A DNA stretch of 64,000 nucleotides from JAFIEN01 sp051859505 (GTDB taxonomy: Bacteria; Pseudomonadota; Alphaproteobacteria; Rhodobacterales; Rhodobacteraceae). Numbering within the stretch: position 1 is the stretch's first letter; each line of letters starts with the position of its first letter. The notes under the pieces were generated by a model that was not told the DNA's origin, searched no databases, and was given only the letters and a program-made list of their open reading frames with translations. Shown piece after piece: positions 23,403-32,223 of the stretch. The position numbers were made by a program, and so were the translations under genes. Where the stretch lies: NCBI GenBank assembly GCA_051859505.1, contig JBHYFN010000003.1:62001-126000 (forward strand). The letters run 5' to 3'.

Positions 23403-26381
23403 TCACCCCACGGCCGCGTCACATCTTGCGCAGAGGCCCGGATGGGCATGGTGCCCGACATCCGGCAGGATCTTCCAGCAGCGCTGGCATTTCTCGCCCG
23501 GCGCCGGAGCAAAGACCACCGCCACATCCGCCACATCCTCAAGCCGGAAGGCCTCGGCCGGGGCAGGAGCGCTTGTCACGGTGATCGCGCTGGTGATGCA
23601 GATATCGGCGAAATCCACCGTCTGCAGCAGCGCCGCAAGATCGCCCTCCACATGCACCACCGGTGCCGCCTCAAGCGAGGCGCCGATCACCTTGGCCGTC
23701 CTCTGCACCTCGAGCGCGCCGGTCACGACGCGGCGGACGCGCCGCAGCTTGGCCCATCTGGCGGCAAGCGCCTCGTCCCGCCAATCCTGCGGCGTCTCGG
23801 GCATGTCGACCAGATGCACCGAGGAGTCCTCGCCCGGAAACCGCTCGAGCCAGACCTCTTCCATGGTGAAGACAAGGATCGGCGCAAGCCAGGTCGTCAA
23901 CCGATGGAACAACAGGTCCAGCACCGTCAGCGTGGCCCGCCGACGCGCCGTATCCCCGTCGCAGTAAAGCGTGTCCTTGCGGATATCGAAGTAGAAGGCC
24001 GAAAGATCGACCGTCGCGAATTCAAAGACGTCGCGGAACACGGCCTGAAAATCATAGGCCGCATAGGCGCGGCGCACCTCTGCGTCCAGTTCCGCCATCC
24101 GGTGCAGGACCCAGCGCTCAAGCTCGGGCATCTCGGAAGGCGCGACCCGCGCCTCTTCGCGGAAATCGGCCAGCGACCCCAGAAGAAACCGCATCGTGTT
24201 GCGCAAGCGGCGATAGCTGTCCGCCGTGTTCCTGAGGATCTCCTTGCCGATCCGCAGGTCCACCTTGTAATCCGACTGCGCCACCCAAAGCCGCAGGATA
24301 TCGGCGCCGTATTCGTCGATCACCTCTTGCGGCGCGACCGTGTTGCCCAGCGACTTGGACATCTTCATGCCCTTCTCGTCGAGGGTGAAGCCATGCGTCA
24401 GCACACCGCGATACGGCGCCCGCCCCCGCGTGCCGCAGGCCTGCAGCATCGAGGAATGGAACCACCCCCGATGCTGGTCGGTGCCCTCAAGGTACAGGTC
24501 GGCCAGCCCGTCCTCCGTCCCGTCCTCGCGGTCGCGCAGCACGAAGGCATGGGTTGAGCCGCTATCGAACCACACGTCCAGAATATCAAAAACCTGATCA
24601 TAGGCCTCCGGATCATGCAGCCCTTCAAGCATTTTCTGCTTGAAGCCTTGCACATACCAGACATCCGCCCCTTCAGCCTCGAAAGCCTCGAGGATGCGGG
24701 CATTGACCTCCGGGTCGCGCAGCAGGAAATCCGCATCCTCGGGTTTCGCGCCCTTCTTGGTGAAGCAGGTCAGCGGCACACCCCAGGCGCGCTGGCGCGA
24801 CAGCACCCAGTCGGGACGGGCCTCGATCATGGAATAGAGGCGGTTGCGCCCGCTCTGCGGGGTCCATTGCACGAGGCTGTCGATACTGGTCAGCGCGCGC
24901 TGGCGGATGGTCGTGCCATAGCTGTCCATCCCGTCGTTCAGCGGGCGGTCGATGGCGGCAAACCATTGCGGCGTGTTGCGATAGATCAGCGGCGCCTTCG
25001 AGCGCCAGCTATGCGGGTAGGAATGGCGGAACTTGCCCTTGGCGAAAAGGGCACCGGCATAGGCCAACTGCTTGATGACGCTGACATTGGCGGAGCCTTC
25101 CTTGCCCTCGGGCGTCAGGATCGCCTGCCCGCCGAAGATCGGCAGATCGGGCCGGTAGGTGCCATCCTCCAGCACGTTGTAGGTCATGGGGATGCCGTGG
25201 CGGACAGCCAGCTGGTAGTCGTCATCGCCATGGGAGGGCGCGGTATGAACAAAGCCCGTCCCCGCCTCGTCGGTCACATGATCGCCGGGGAGCATGGGGA
25301 CATCGTAATCCCACTCGCCGTTCGCGCCGTCGAGGCCGCGGAAGGGGTGGGCGAGGGTGACGCTTTCCAGTTCGCCCACGTCCACAGACCGCAGCCGCCG
25401 ATAGGACGATGCGTCGATCTTCGCTGCGGCAAACACGCCTTCGGCCAGCGCATCGGCCATGAGATACCTGGAGCCGGCTTCCAGCTTGCCCTCTTCCGGG
25501 GCGGCGGTGACTTCGTAGAGGCCGTAATCGATGGTGGGGTTGAAGGCGACTGCGCGGTTCTGGGGGATGGTCCAGGGGGTCGTGGTCCAGATCAGGACTT
25601 TCGCCGTTTCGAGCAGGGCCTTGATGCCCTGCACATGCGCCGCCGTCCCATCAGGGCCGATCTGGGCCGCTGCCTCGGCCACGTCGTCCAGATCAGCTTT
25701 GACGACTTGAAAACCCACCCAAACCTGATGGCTCGTCACCTCGTGATACTCGACCTCGGCCTCGGCCAGCGCGGTCTTCTCCACGGGCGACCACATCACC
25801 GGCTTCGACCCCTGATAGAGCGCACCGTTCATCACGAATTTCATGAATTCCTCGGCGATCACCCGCTCGGCGTGGTAATCCATCGTGAGGTACGGCCGGT
25901 CCCAGACCCCGGTGATCCCCAGCCGCTTGAACTCCTCGCGCTGCACGTCGATCCAGCCTTCGGCGAACTTGCGGCATTCCTGCCGGAAAGCCACCACATC
26001 CACATCGTCCTTGTTCAGACCCTTGGCGCGATACTGCTCCTCGATCTTCCATTCGATGGGCAGGCCGTGGCAATCCCAGCCGGGGATATAGCGCGCATCG
26101 CGCCCCATCATCTGCTGCGACCGGACGACCATATCCTTCAGCACCTTGTTCAGCGCATGCCCGATATGCAGATGCCCGTTGGCATAGGGAGGGCCGTCAT
26201 GCAGCGTGAACGGCGCCCGCCCCCCGGCCTTTTCCCGCAGCCGCTCATAGATCCCGATCCGCGCCCAGCGCTCAAGCCAGCCGGGCTCGCGCTGCGGCAG
26301 GCCGGCCCGCATCGGGAAATCGGTGCGCGGCAGGTTCAACGTGTCCTTGTAGTCGACAGAAGCAGTCGTATCGGCGCTCAT
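23403..26381 (-). CDS. ileS: Isoleucyl-tRNA synthetase
   Basis: A 992-residue class I synthetase that charges tRNA-Ile. The HIGH motif appears in HLHIGHALNKVLKD near residue 70, the editing domain includes TTTPWTIPQNRAVAF, and the signature KMSKSLGN is in EKGMKMSKSLGNTV near 640. The C-terminal zinc finger has two CxxC pairs (CQRCW and CARC). GAGGA seven to eight bases upstream supports the ATG at 26381 rather than one six codons earlier. The 286 bases upstream hold a candidate promoter and a repeat element. Confidence 0.97.
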   Translation of the reverse strand: MSADTTASVDYKDTLNLPRTDFPMRAGLPQREPGWLERWARIGIYERLREKAGGRAPFTLHDGPPYANGHLHIGHALNKVLKDMVVRSQQMMGRDARYIPGWDCHGLPIEWKIEEQYRAKGLNKDDVDVVAFRQECRKFAEGWIDVQREEFKRLGITGVWDRPYLTMDYHAERVIAEEFMKFVMNGALYQGSKPVMWSPVEKTALAEAEVEYHEVTSHQVWVGFQVVKADLDDVAEAAAQIGPDGTAAHVQGIKALLETAKVLIWTTTPWTIPQNRAVAFNPTIDYGLYEVTAAPEEGKLEAGSRYLMADALAEGVFAAAKIDASSYRRLRSVDVGELESVTLAHPFRGLDGANGEWDYDVPMLPGDHVTDEAGTGFVHTAPSHGDDDYQLAVRHGIPMTYNVLEDGTYRPDLPIFGGQAILTPEGKEGSANVSVIKQLAYAGALFAKGKFRHSYPHSWRSKAPLIYRNTPQWFAAIDRPLNDGMDSYGTTIRQRALTSIDSLVQWTPQSGRNRLYSMIEARPDWVLSRQRAWGVPLTCFTKKGAKPEDADFLLRDPEVNARILEAFEAEGADVWYVQGFKQKMLEGLHDPEAYDQVFDILDVWFDSGSTHAFVLRDREDGTEDGLADLYLEGTDQHRGWFHSSMLQACGTRGRAPYRGVLTHGFTLDEKGMKMSKSLGNTVAPQEVIDEYGADILRLWVAQSDYKVDLRIGKEILRNTADSYRRLRNTMRFLLGSLADFREEARVAPSEMPELERWVLHRMAELDAEVRRAYAAYDFQAVFRDVFEFATVDLSAFYFDIRKDTLYCDGDTARRRATLTVLDLLFHRLTTWLAPILVFTMEEVWLERFPGEDSSVHLVDMPETPQDWRDEALAARWAKLRRVRRVVTGALEVQRTAKVIGASLEAAPVVHVEGDLAALLQTVDFADICITSAITVTSAPAPAEAFRLEDVADVAVVFAPAPGEKCQRCWKILPDVGHHAHPGLCARCDAAVG

Positions 26382-26453
26382 GGGGCGTCCTCGGATCAAT
26401 CAGGCGGTCAGGGCGATCATTGCGTCTTGCGCGGCGGCTCTCAGACGGCTTGT

Positions 26454-26513
26454 CCCGGCGGCTCTGGCTCTCAGAGCGCCGGGCGGATAATTCGCAGGAT
26501 CACACAAAGGCAA
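26454..26513 (-). promoter_or_regulatory. Candidate ileS promoter with overlapping inverted repeat
   Basis: On the minus strand TTGCCT (26513-26508), a 17-base spacer and TTATCC (26490-26485) make a plausible promoter about 105 bases upstream of the ileS ATG. Directly after the -10 box, 26454-26483 is an inverted repeat of twelve pairs with one bulged G and a five-base loop. It spans the expected transcription start, so it may be an operator rather than an RNA leader. No T-box features are seen. Confidence 0.35.
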
Positions 26514-26611
26514 TGCATGCGCGCGGTATAGGCGCAGCGACGCGCGGGGTAAAGTGGCGCCTCGCAGCCGAAACGGGTGAACCGCCGCCACCCCACTCTA
26601 TCGCCCCCCAG

Positions 26612-26668
26612 CTTCTTTTGTTCAAAAATATCCCGGGGGGAGGCCGAAGGCCGGGGGGCAGAGCCCCC
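26612..26668 (-). repeat. Intergenic structured repeat, copy 1
   Basis: A ~57-base element. On the plus strand it reads CTTCTTTTGTTC, AAAAATATCCCGGGGGG, then the hairpin GGCCGAAGGCC, then GGGGGCAGAGCCCCC. On the minus strand it follows the DUF697 gene directly: two GC hairpins end in CCCGGGATATTTTT, which resembles an intrinsic terminator. The first base beyond the element supplies part of that gene's stop. Copies 2 and 3 lie at 46130 and 50726. Confidence 0.75.
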
Positions 26669-27693
26669 TATTTCCCGCCCCCCGAGAAAAGCCCCGCCAG
26701 GGCGCGGCGCACCAGCCCCGTCACCGAAGGCCGCGGCTCTGCCCCGAACGGGAGCGGCCGGCAAACCTCGATCGCGGCCACGCCCACCCGCGCGGTCAGC
26801 GCGCCGTTCACCACCCCCTCGCCAAACCGGCGCGAGACCTTCGACAGCACGCCGCCGCCGGCGACCGAGCCGATCAGATCGTCCCCCACCGCCACCGCGC
26901 CGGTGGCCACCAGATGGGTCATCACCGTCCGGGTCAGCCGCCACGACCCGAAAGTGCCCGCCCGCCCGCCATAGATCTCGGCCACCCGCCGGATCATCCG
27001 CAGGTTCATCGTCAGCGCCGCCGCCACATCGGCCAGCGCCAGCGGCACCACCGCCGTCACCGTCGCCACCTGCCGCGCCGCCGCCTCGACCTCGATCCGG
27101 GCCGCCGCATCAAGCGGCCCCAGAAGCGCCCTCTCGGCCAGCGCCAGAAGCGCGTCGGCATCCAGAACCTCGCCCGCCCTGGCCTCCAGCTGCGCCCGCC
27201 CCGGGGCCAGCTCGGCGCGCGCGCCGTAAAGCGCGGTCAGCTGTGCCACCACCTTGCGCGCCGCCCCGCCGTCCGCGGCGGCCAGCGCCTCGGAGGCCGC
27301 CTTCTGGATCCGGTCGATCCGTGCCAGCCGGTGAAAGGCCGCCAGTTCGCGCAGGCCCGCGATGACGAGGATCAGCAGGAACACCGCGAAAAGCACCGCC
27401 ACGAAGCCGCCCAGAAGCGGCGCCCGCGCCAGAAGGGCGGTCACGTAATCCCAGGCCGCCAGCGACAGGATCGTGGCCAGGATCGCCCCGCCGACCCCCA
27501 TGAACCACCGCCCCAGCGCCGAGCCCGGCCGCGCGGCCAGACCTGCCGCCTGCACCATCGCGGGCGGGCCGCCCGCCTCGGTCAGCTCGGGCACGGGCGG
27601 GGCCTCGGCGGGCGAGGGCCCGGGGGCGGCCTCGACCTCGATCACCACCGGACGGGCGCGCGGGGCGTCGCCGCCGTTCTCTGCACCTGTCAT
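26668..27693 (-). CDS. DUF697 (YcjF/TIGR01620) membrane protein
   Basis: A 341-residue inner-membrane protein. The first 65 residues are Pro/Ala-rich and soluble, then come two helices (FMGVGGAILATILSLAAWDY and GFVAVLFAVFLLILVIAGL), a cytoplasmic helical section, and the DUF697 core (VTAVVPLALADVAAALTMNL, RMIRRVAEIYGG). YcjF-type proteins are found next to YcjX-type GTPases in proteobacterial stress or envelope operons; the exact role is unknown. It begins 31 bases after ycjX, so they are one operon. Its stop touches repeat copy 1. Confidence 0.85.
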   Translation of the reverse strand: MTGAENGGDAPRARPVVIEVEAAPGPSPAEAPPVPELTEAGGPPAMVQAAGLAARPGSALGRWFMGVGGAILATILSLAAWDYVTALLARAPLLGGFVAVLFAVFLLILVIAGLRELAAFHRLARIDRIQKAASEALAAADGGAARKVVAQLTALYGARAELAPGRAQLEARAGEVLDADALLALAERALLGPLDAAARIEVEAAARQVATVTAVVPLALADVAAALTMNLRMIRRVAEIYGGRAGTFGSWRLTRTVMTHLVATGAVAVGDDLIGSVAGGGVLSKVSRRFGEGVVNGALTARVGVAAIEVCRPLPFGAEPRPSVTGLVRRALAGLFSGGGK

Positions 27694-27724
27694 GGCCTTG
27701 CCCTCCGGCGCTGGAAAACCCCTC

Positions 27725-29140
27725 TCACAGCCGGTCTCCGATCAGGAATTCCGCCGCCCGGTCCAGCCGGATATGCGGCGGCCCCTCGCCCGGGCGCAGG
27801 GTCAGGGCGGCGGGGGCGAAGTTCATCACCGCGTAATCGGCGCTCAGCCAGCTTTCGGCCCCCTCGCGCGCGGGCGACAAAAGCCGCAGCGGATCCTCGG
27901 GCAGATCGCCCGCATACATCGCCGCCTGCCGCCCCGTCTCCTGCAGCTTGCCCCGCACCATCTCGAGGCTGCGGCCCTCATGGTCATGGGTTTCCTCGAC
28001 CGTGGTGCGAAGCGCCGCGATCGCCATCGCCGCCGTTCGTGCGCCGGCGAAATCGGCGCGGTCGCGGGCGTCGCGCAACAGCGCCTCGGTGATCGCGGTC
28101 AGCCGGGGATGCTGGCCGTGGTGCAGGTGATCGGCCTTGGTCGCGGCAAAGAGGATCCGCTCCACCCGCCGCCCCTGCAGAAGCCGCGCCAGAAAGCTGT
28201 TCCGCCCCGGCCGGAAGGCGCGCAGGATATCGGCCATCGCCGCGCGCAGATCCTCGAGCGCGCGGGGCCCGGCATGGATCGCGCCCAGCACATCGACCAG
28301 CACCACCTGCCGGTCGATCCGGGCGAAATGGTCGCGAAAGAAGGGGCGCACGATATTGCGCTTGTAGCTTTCGAACCGCCGTTCGCATTCCCGCCACAGC
28401 GAACCGCGCCCGGGCGTGCCCACAGAGGGCAGCGGCACGAAGGTCAGGACCGGCGAATCCTTCAGATCCCCCGGCATCAGGAACCGCCCCGGCGTGCAAT
28501 CCGAAAACCCCGCCTCGCGCGCCGCCGCGAGGCTTTCGGTATAGATCCCCGCCAGCCCCGCCAGCCCCGGCTCGTCCAGCCGGGCGGCGGGATCGACCTC
28601 TTCCAAAGCGCTCAGGAAGGCCCCCGCTCCGGGCCGCCGGGCCATCCGCTCGAGCACCTCGGCCGACCAGCGGGCATAGCTCTTGTCCATCAGGCCAAGG
28701 TCCAACAGCCATTCGCCCGGATAATCCACGATATCCAGATGCAGCGTCCGCAAGCCGGAAAGCCCGCCGAGGATCCCGCGCGGCGCCACCTTGAGCGACA
28801 GCCGCAACTCGCTGATCGAGCGGGTGCCCTCGGGCCAGCTGGGTTCAGCCGCGGTCAGCCGCGCAAGATGCGCCTCGAAAGGGAACCGCGGGACGGTATC
28901 GTCGGGCTGCGGCTGCAGCCAGGCCGCCTTGATCGCGCCCGAGGCGGCGGCGGACAGCTGCGGCATCCGGCCCCGGTCCAAGAGGTTGGCGACAAGCGAG
29001 GTGATGAAGACCGTCTTGCCCGCCCGCGAAAGCCCGGTCACGCCCAGACGGATCACCGGATCGGCAAAGGGCGCGCGGACCCGGTCGGTCACATCCTCGA
29101 CCCCGCGCAGGATGCCGTCCGCAATGGCTGAAATCACCAA
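27725..29140 (-). CDS. YcjX-family GTPase
   Basis: A 471-residue P-loop protein. The Walker A motif GLSRAGKT lies at about 36-43, the central LHLDIVDYPGEWLLDL (about 135) supplies the switch Asp-x-x-Gly-like segment, and FAATKADHLHH (about 345) is the nucleotide-specificity strand. The family (DUF463) usually partners with DUF697 proteins, as here. The GTPase cycle and targets are not established. The start ATG at 29140 gives the normal N-terminal helix VISAIADGILRGVEDVTDRV. Divergent from truA by 125 bases. Confidence 0.9.
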   Translation of the reverse strand: MVISAIADGILRGVEDVTDRVRAPFADPVIRLGVTGLSRAGKTVFITSLVANLLDRGRMPQLSAAASGAIKAAWLQPQPDDTVPRFPFEAHLARLTAAEPSWPEGTRSISELRLSLKVAPRGILGGLSGLRTLHLDIVDYPGEWLLDLGLMDKSYARWSAEVLERMARRPGAGAFLSALEEVDPAARLDEPGLAGLAGIYTESLAAAREAGFSDCTPGRFLMPGDLKDSPVLTFVPLPSVGTPGRGSLWRECERRFESYKRNIVRPFFRDHFARIDRQVVLVDVLGAIHAGPRALEDLRAAMADILRAFRPGRNSFLARLLQGRRVERILFAATKADHLHHGQHPRLTAITEALLRDARDRADFAGARTAAMAIAALRTTVEETHDHEGRSLEMVRGKLQETGRQAAMYAGDLPEDPLRLLSPAREGAESWLSADYAVMNFAPAALTLRPGEGPPHIRLDRAAEFLIGDRL

Positions 29141-29265
29141 GTCCCGTCCCTTCGACCGTTCGGGAGCAAGATAGGCATGGCGCCTCGGTATTGGTAGGCC
29201 CCGATCCTTGCGGGGGCGAGACGCGCAGGATTGAATTCGCCGCCCCGCGCGCCTAAGCCCGGCCC

Positions 29266-30048
29266 ATGCCCCGCTATGCGCTTCTGATCGAATATCACGG
29301 CGGCCCCTTCGCCGGGTGGCAGCGCCAGCGCGACCAGCCCAGCGTGCAGGGCGCGATCGAGGCGGCGCTGGGGCGGATCGACCCCGGCCCCCATACCATC
29401 GCCGCCGCCGGGCGCACGGATGCGGGTGTCCATGCCACCGGGCAGGTGGCCCATTGCGATCTGTCGCGCGACTGGGATCCGTTCCGCCTCTGCGGCGCGC
29501 TGAACGCCCATCTGCGCCCCCACCCCGTTGCCGTGCTGGCCGCCGCCGCCGTCCCCGACGACTGGCACGCCCGTTTCAGCGCGACGGGCCGGCGCTACCT
29601 GTTTCGCCTGATCGCCCGGCGCGCGCCCCTGACCCATGAGGCCGGCCTTGTCTGGCGCGTGCCCCATGCGCTTGACGGGGCCGCGATGCGCGAGGCGGCA
29701 GCCCATCTGATCGGCCAGCACGATTTCACCACCTTCCGCTCGACCATGTGTCAGGCCGCCAGCCCGGTAAAGACGCTCGACCGGATCGAGATCGACGCCG
29801 CCCCCTGCCCCGGCGGCACCGAGTTCCGCTTTCACCTTGCGGCGCGATCCTTCCTGCACAATCAGGTCCGCAGCATCGTCGGCACGCTGGAACGCGTCGG
29901 CGCGGGCGCCTGGGCGCCCGGCGATGTCGCCCGCGCGCTGGCCGCGGTGGACCGCGCCGCCTGCGGCCCGGTCAGCCCGCCCGACGGGCTCTACCTCGCC
30001 GGCGTCACCTATCCGCAGGATCCCTTTGAGACCGCTCCAGACAGCTAG
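29266..30048 (+). CDS. truA: tRNA pseudouridine(38-40) synthase
   Basis: A 260-residue enzyme that makes pseudouridine at positions 38-40 of the tRNA anticodon arm. MPRYALLIEYHGGPFAGWQRQ opens the fold and catalytic D52 lies in AGRTDAGVHATGQV. SFLHNQVRSIVGTLERVGAG near residue 202 is the conserved C-terminal helix. It is complete. The stop TAG overlaps the stop of the convergent fusion gene: both use the palindrome CTAG at 30045-30048. Confidence 0.96.
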   Translation: MPRYALLIEYHGGPFAGWQRQRDQPSVQGAIEAALGRIDPGPHTIAAAGRTDAGVHATGQVAHCDLSRDWDPFRLCGALNAHLRPHPVAVLAAAAVPDDWHARFSATGRRYLFRLIARRAPLTHEAGLVWRVPHALDGAAMREAAAHLIGQHDFTTFRSTMCQAASPVKTLDRIEIDAAPCPGGTEFRFHLAARSFLHNQVRSIVGTLERVGAGAWAPGDVARALAAVDRAACGPVSPPDGLYLAGVTYPQDPFETAPDS

Positions 30049-32057
30049 CGCGAATCAGCCTCGAGGTTGAGCCAGGCCACCTCGGCCGGGGTCAGCCCCA
30101 GCCCCAGCGCAGGCAGGGTCGAGACGATCTCGCCGGGGCTGCGCGGGCCGATCAGGGCAAAGCTCGGGAAGCTTTGCGCCAGAACCCAGGCGGTGGCCAC
30201 GTTATGCGCCGAAACCCCACGCTCGGCCGCCAGCTCCTCGGCCCGCCGGCGCCGTTCGGCATTCGCGGCGCTTCCGAAACAGGTCTCGGGCGCGGTATCC
30301 TCGGGCAGGCGGTTGCGCAGGTCTTCGGGCAGGAAATAGCCGCGCGCCTGTGCCGACCAGGACAGGTGGATCGTGCCGGTTTCGCGCAGGAAGGCCAGCG
30401 TCTCGGGCGTGTTCGAGGTGATGCAGCCGGCCCAGACGGGTTTCTCCATCACCGCCAGCGACAGGTTGTTGTTCAGGATGCGCATCGGCTGAAGCCCGTT
30501 CGCCGCCGCATAGGCATTGGCCTCGGCCAGCCGCGCGGGCGACCAGTTCGAGCCGCCGAAGATCCCGATCCGCCCCGCCCTGTGCAGGTCGTTCAGCGCA
30601 TCGACGAATTCGCCCACCGGCACATCCGGGTTGTCGCGGTGCATGATGTAGATCGGCACGAAATCCAGCCCCAGCCGCTCGAGGCTCATGGCAAGCTGGG
30701 TGCCGATGGCGCGCGGCGTGCAATAGGGGCTGTGCGCGCCCTTGGCGGTGACGACGATGTCCTTCGCCACGCCCCGCGCGGCGATCCACTGGCCCAACAC
30801 CGCCTCGTGCCGCCCGCCGCCATAGACAAAGGCCGTGTCGAAGGCATTGCCCCCCGCCTCGATCCAGGCGTCCCAGACGACAGCGCCTTCGGCGATGCTG
30901 TTGCGGTTGTCGCAGCCGAGGATCAGTTGCGAAACGGGCAGGTCCACGCCGTCAAGCTTGAGCTTGGGCATGGTCGGCAGGCCCGCGGGCACCACGCCCG
31001 GCAGCTTGCGGTTGGTGGCGGGCACCTCGGGTGCGGTGACATAGCCGACCTCGGCCCGCCAGGCATCCAGCGCATGGGCATTGCCGATGCTGTCGGCATG
31101 GCTCATCGCCGGATGCGGGGCCTGCTTCAGGCCGTCCGCGATGGCGCGGCTGGCCAGTTCGGCCTCGAAGGCGAAGAGCATCTGGGGGTTGGCGAGCGTC
31201 TCGGTCCGGGTCTCGGTTCCGGTTGTGATGTGGATCACCCCGTCCGAGGGGCCCTTGTCGCGGCCGGGCATCCAGGGGTCGTCCATCACGATCCGGCCCC
31301 TGGTGCCTTCGATCAGCGCGCGGTTGTCCATGGCGCGGCCCACGGCGGTGGCGATTTCGGCCGTCATGCCCGAGGGGAAGGCAAGCGTCGCATGCGCCAC
31401 CTGATCGACGCCCGATGGCGCCATCACGCCCACACCCCGAAGGGCCGTGGGTTCGGCGAAGTCCTGCCCCGAGGCGACGCCCGCGATCAGCCGGGCGAGC
31501 GATACCGGATAGCCCCCCACATCAAGGATGCCGCCGCCGCCAAGGGCGTGGTCGTAAAGGCGCGAGTCGGCATTGAACGGCGCGTTGAAGCCGAAACGGG
31601 CCTGCAAATGCACCACCTCGCCGATCTCGCCTGCGCGGATCACCTCGATCACGCGGGCGATCTGGGGGTGGCAGCGGTACATGTAGCCTTCCATGAAGAG
31701 GCGGCCTTCCTGCGCGGCCACTTCCGTCACGGCGATGACCTCGGCCGCGTTCATGCCGGCAGGCTTCTCGCAGAGCACGGCCTTGCCGGCGCGAAGGGCC
31801 AGGATCGACAGCTCGGCATGGAAGGGATGGGGCGTGGCGATATAGACCGCGTCCACCTCCCCGCAGGCGACCAGCGCCTCGTAGCTGTCGAAGCGCATGT
31901 CGGGGGCCAGGCCGAAGGCATCGCCAAACTCGGCACGCCGCTCGGCCGAGCGGCTGGCGATGGCGACCAGTTCACCCGAGGGAGCCTCGCTCAGGCCATT
32001 GGCGAAATTGCGCGCGATGCGTCCCGGGCCGATGATGCCCCAGCGTGTGACGGTCAT
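30045..32057 (-). CDS. Fusion: Gfo/Idh/MocA oxidoreductase and aldo/keto reductase
   Basis: A 670-residue two-enzyme chain. Residues 1-330 are a Gfo/Idh/MocA dehydrogenase with the Rossmann start TRWGIIGPGRIARNFANGL and the EKPAG motif near 95 (VLCEKPAGMN). Residues about 345-670 are an aldo/keto reductase (LILGCDNRNSIAEG, then NAFDTAFVYGGGRHEAVLG with the catalytic Asp and Tyr, and a Lys in VVTAKGAHS). Both halves use NAD(P) and act on sugars or related polyols. GGAGGAATTTC before the ATG at 32057 fixes the start. It ends a long minus-strand operon but is separated from the previous gene by 166 bases holding a perfect inverted repeat, so its expression may be tuned. Confidence 0.88.
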   Translation of the reverse strand: MTVTRWGIIGPGRIARNFANGLSEAPSGELVAIASRSAERRAEFGDAFGLAPDMRFDSYEALVACGEVDAVYIATPHPFHAELSILALRAGKAVLCEKPAGMNAAEVIAVTEVAAQEGRLFMEGYMYRCHPQIARVIEVIRAGEIGEVVHLQARFGFNAPFNADSRLYDHALGGGGILDVGGYPVSLARLIAGVASGQDFAEPTALRGVGVMAPSGVDQVAHATLAFPSGMTAEIATAVGRAMDNRALIEGTRGRIVMDDPWMPGRDKGPSDGVIHITTGTETRTETLANPQMLFAFEAELASRAIADGLKQAPHPAMSHADSIGNAHALDAWRAEVGYVTAPEVPATNRKLPGVVPAGLPTMPKLKLDGVDLPVSQLILGCDNRNSIAEGAVVWDAWIEAGGNAFDTAFVYGGGRHEAVLGQWIAARGVAKDIVVTAKGAHSPYCTPRAIGTQLAMSLERLGLDFVPIYIMHRDNPDVPVGEFVDALNDLHRAGRIGIFGGSNWSPARLAEANAYAAANGLQPMRILNNNLSLAVMEKPVWAGCITSNTPETLAFLRETGTIHLSWSAQARGYFLPEDLRNRLPEDTAPETCFGSAANAERRRRAEELAAERGVSAHNVATAWVLAQSFPSFALIGPRSPGEIVSTLPALGLGLTPAEVAWLNLEADSR

Positions 32058-32166
32058 GAAATTCCTCCCTGCGCCCCCTCCGGACGCCTCGGGGCGAGTT
32101 GTAAGGGCGGGGCACCACAAGGGCAAGCGAGCACCCCCTTGCGCCACAGAAATCTCGCAGGGACAG

Positions 32167-32217
32167 GTGGGTTTCACCCACCCTACCGCCCGCTGCGGTA
32201 GGGTGGGTGAAACCCAC
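32167..32217. repeat. Perfect 23-base inverted repeat with TAGGGTGGG core
   Basis: Arms at 32167-32189 and 32195-32217 are perfectly complementary around a five-base loop (CCGCT). Each arm also folds on itself (GTGGGT TTC ACCCAC). It lies between the saccharopine-dehydrogenase-like gene and the fusion gene of one operon. Possible roles are terminator, attenuator or RNA stabiliser. A shorter relative sits at 49804-49821. Confidence 0.85.
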
Positions 32218-32223
32218 GCGCCC

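Noticed and set aside
24615..26531. A 638-codon plus-strand frame across ileS
   Set aside because: It is antisense to a complete isoleucyl-tRNA synthetase with HIGH and KMSKS motifs.
26382..26611. A T-box or other amino-acid leader before ileS
   Set aside because: No specifier loop, T-box sequence or antiterminator pairing is visible; alphaproteobacteria rarely use T-boxes.
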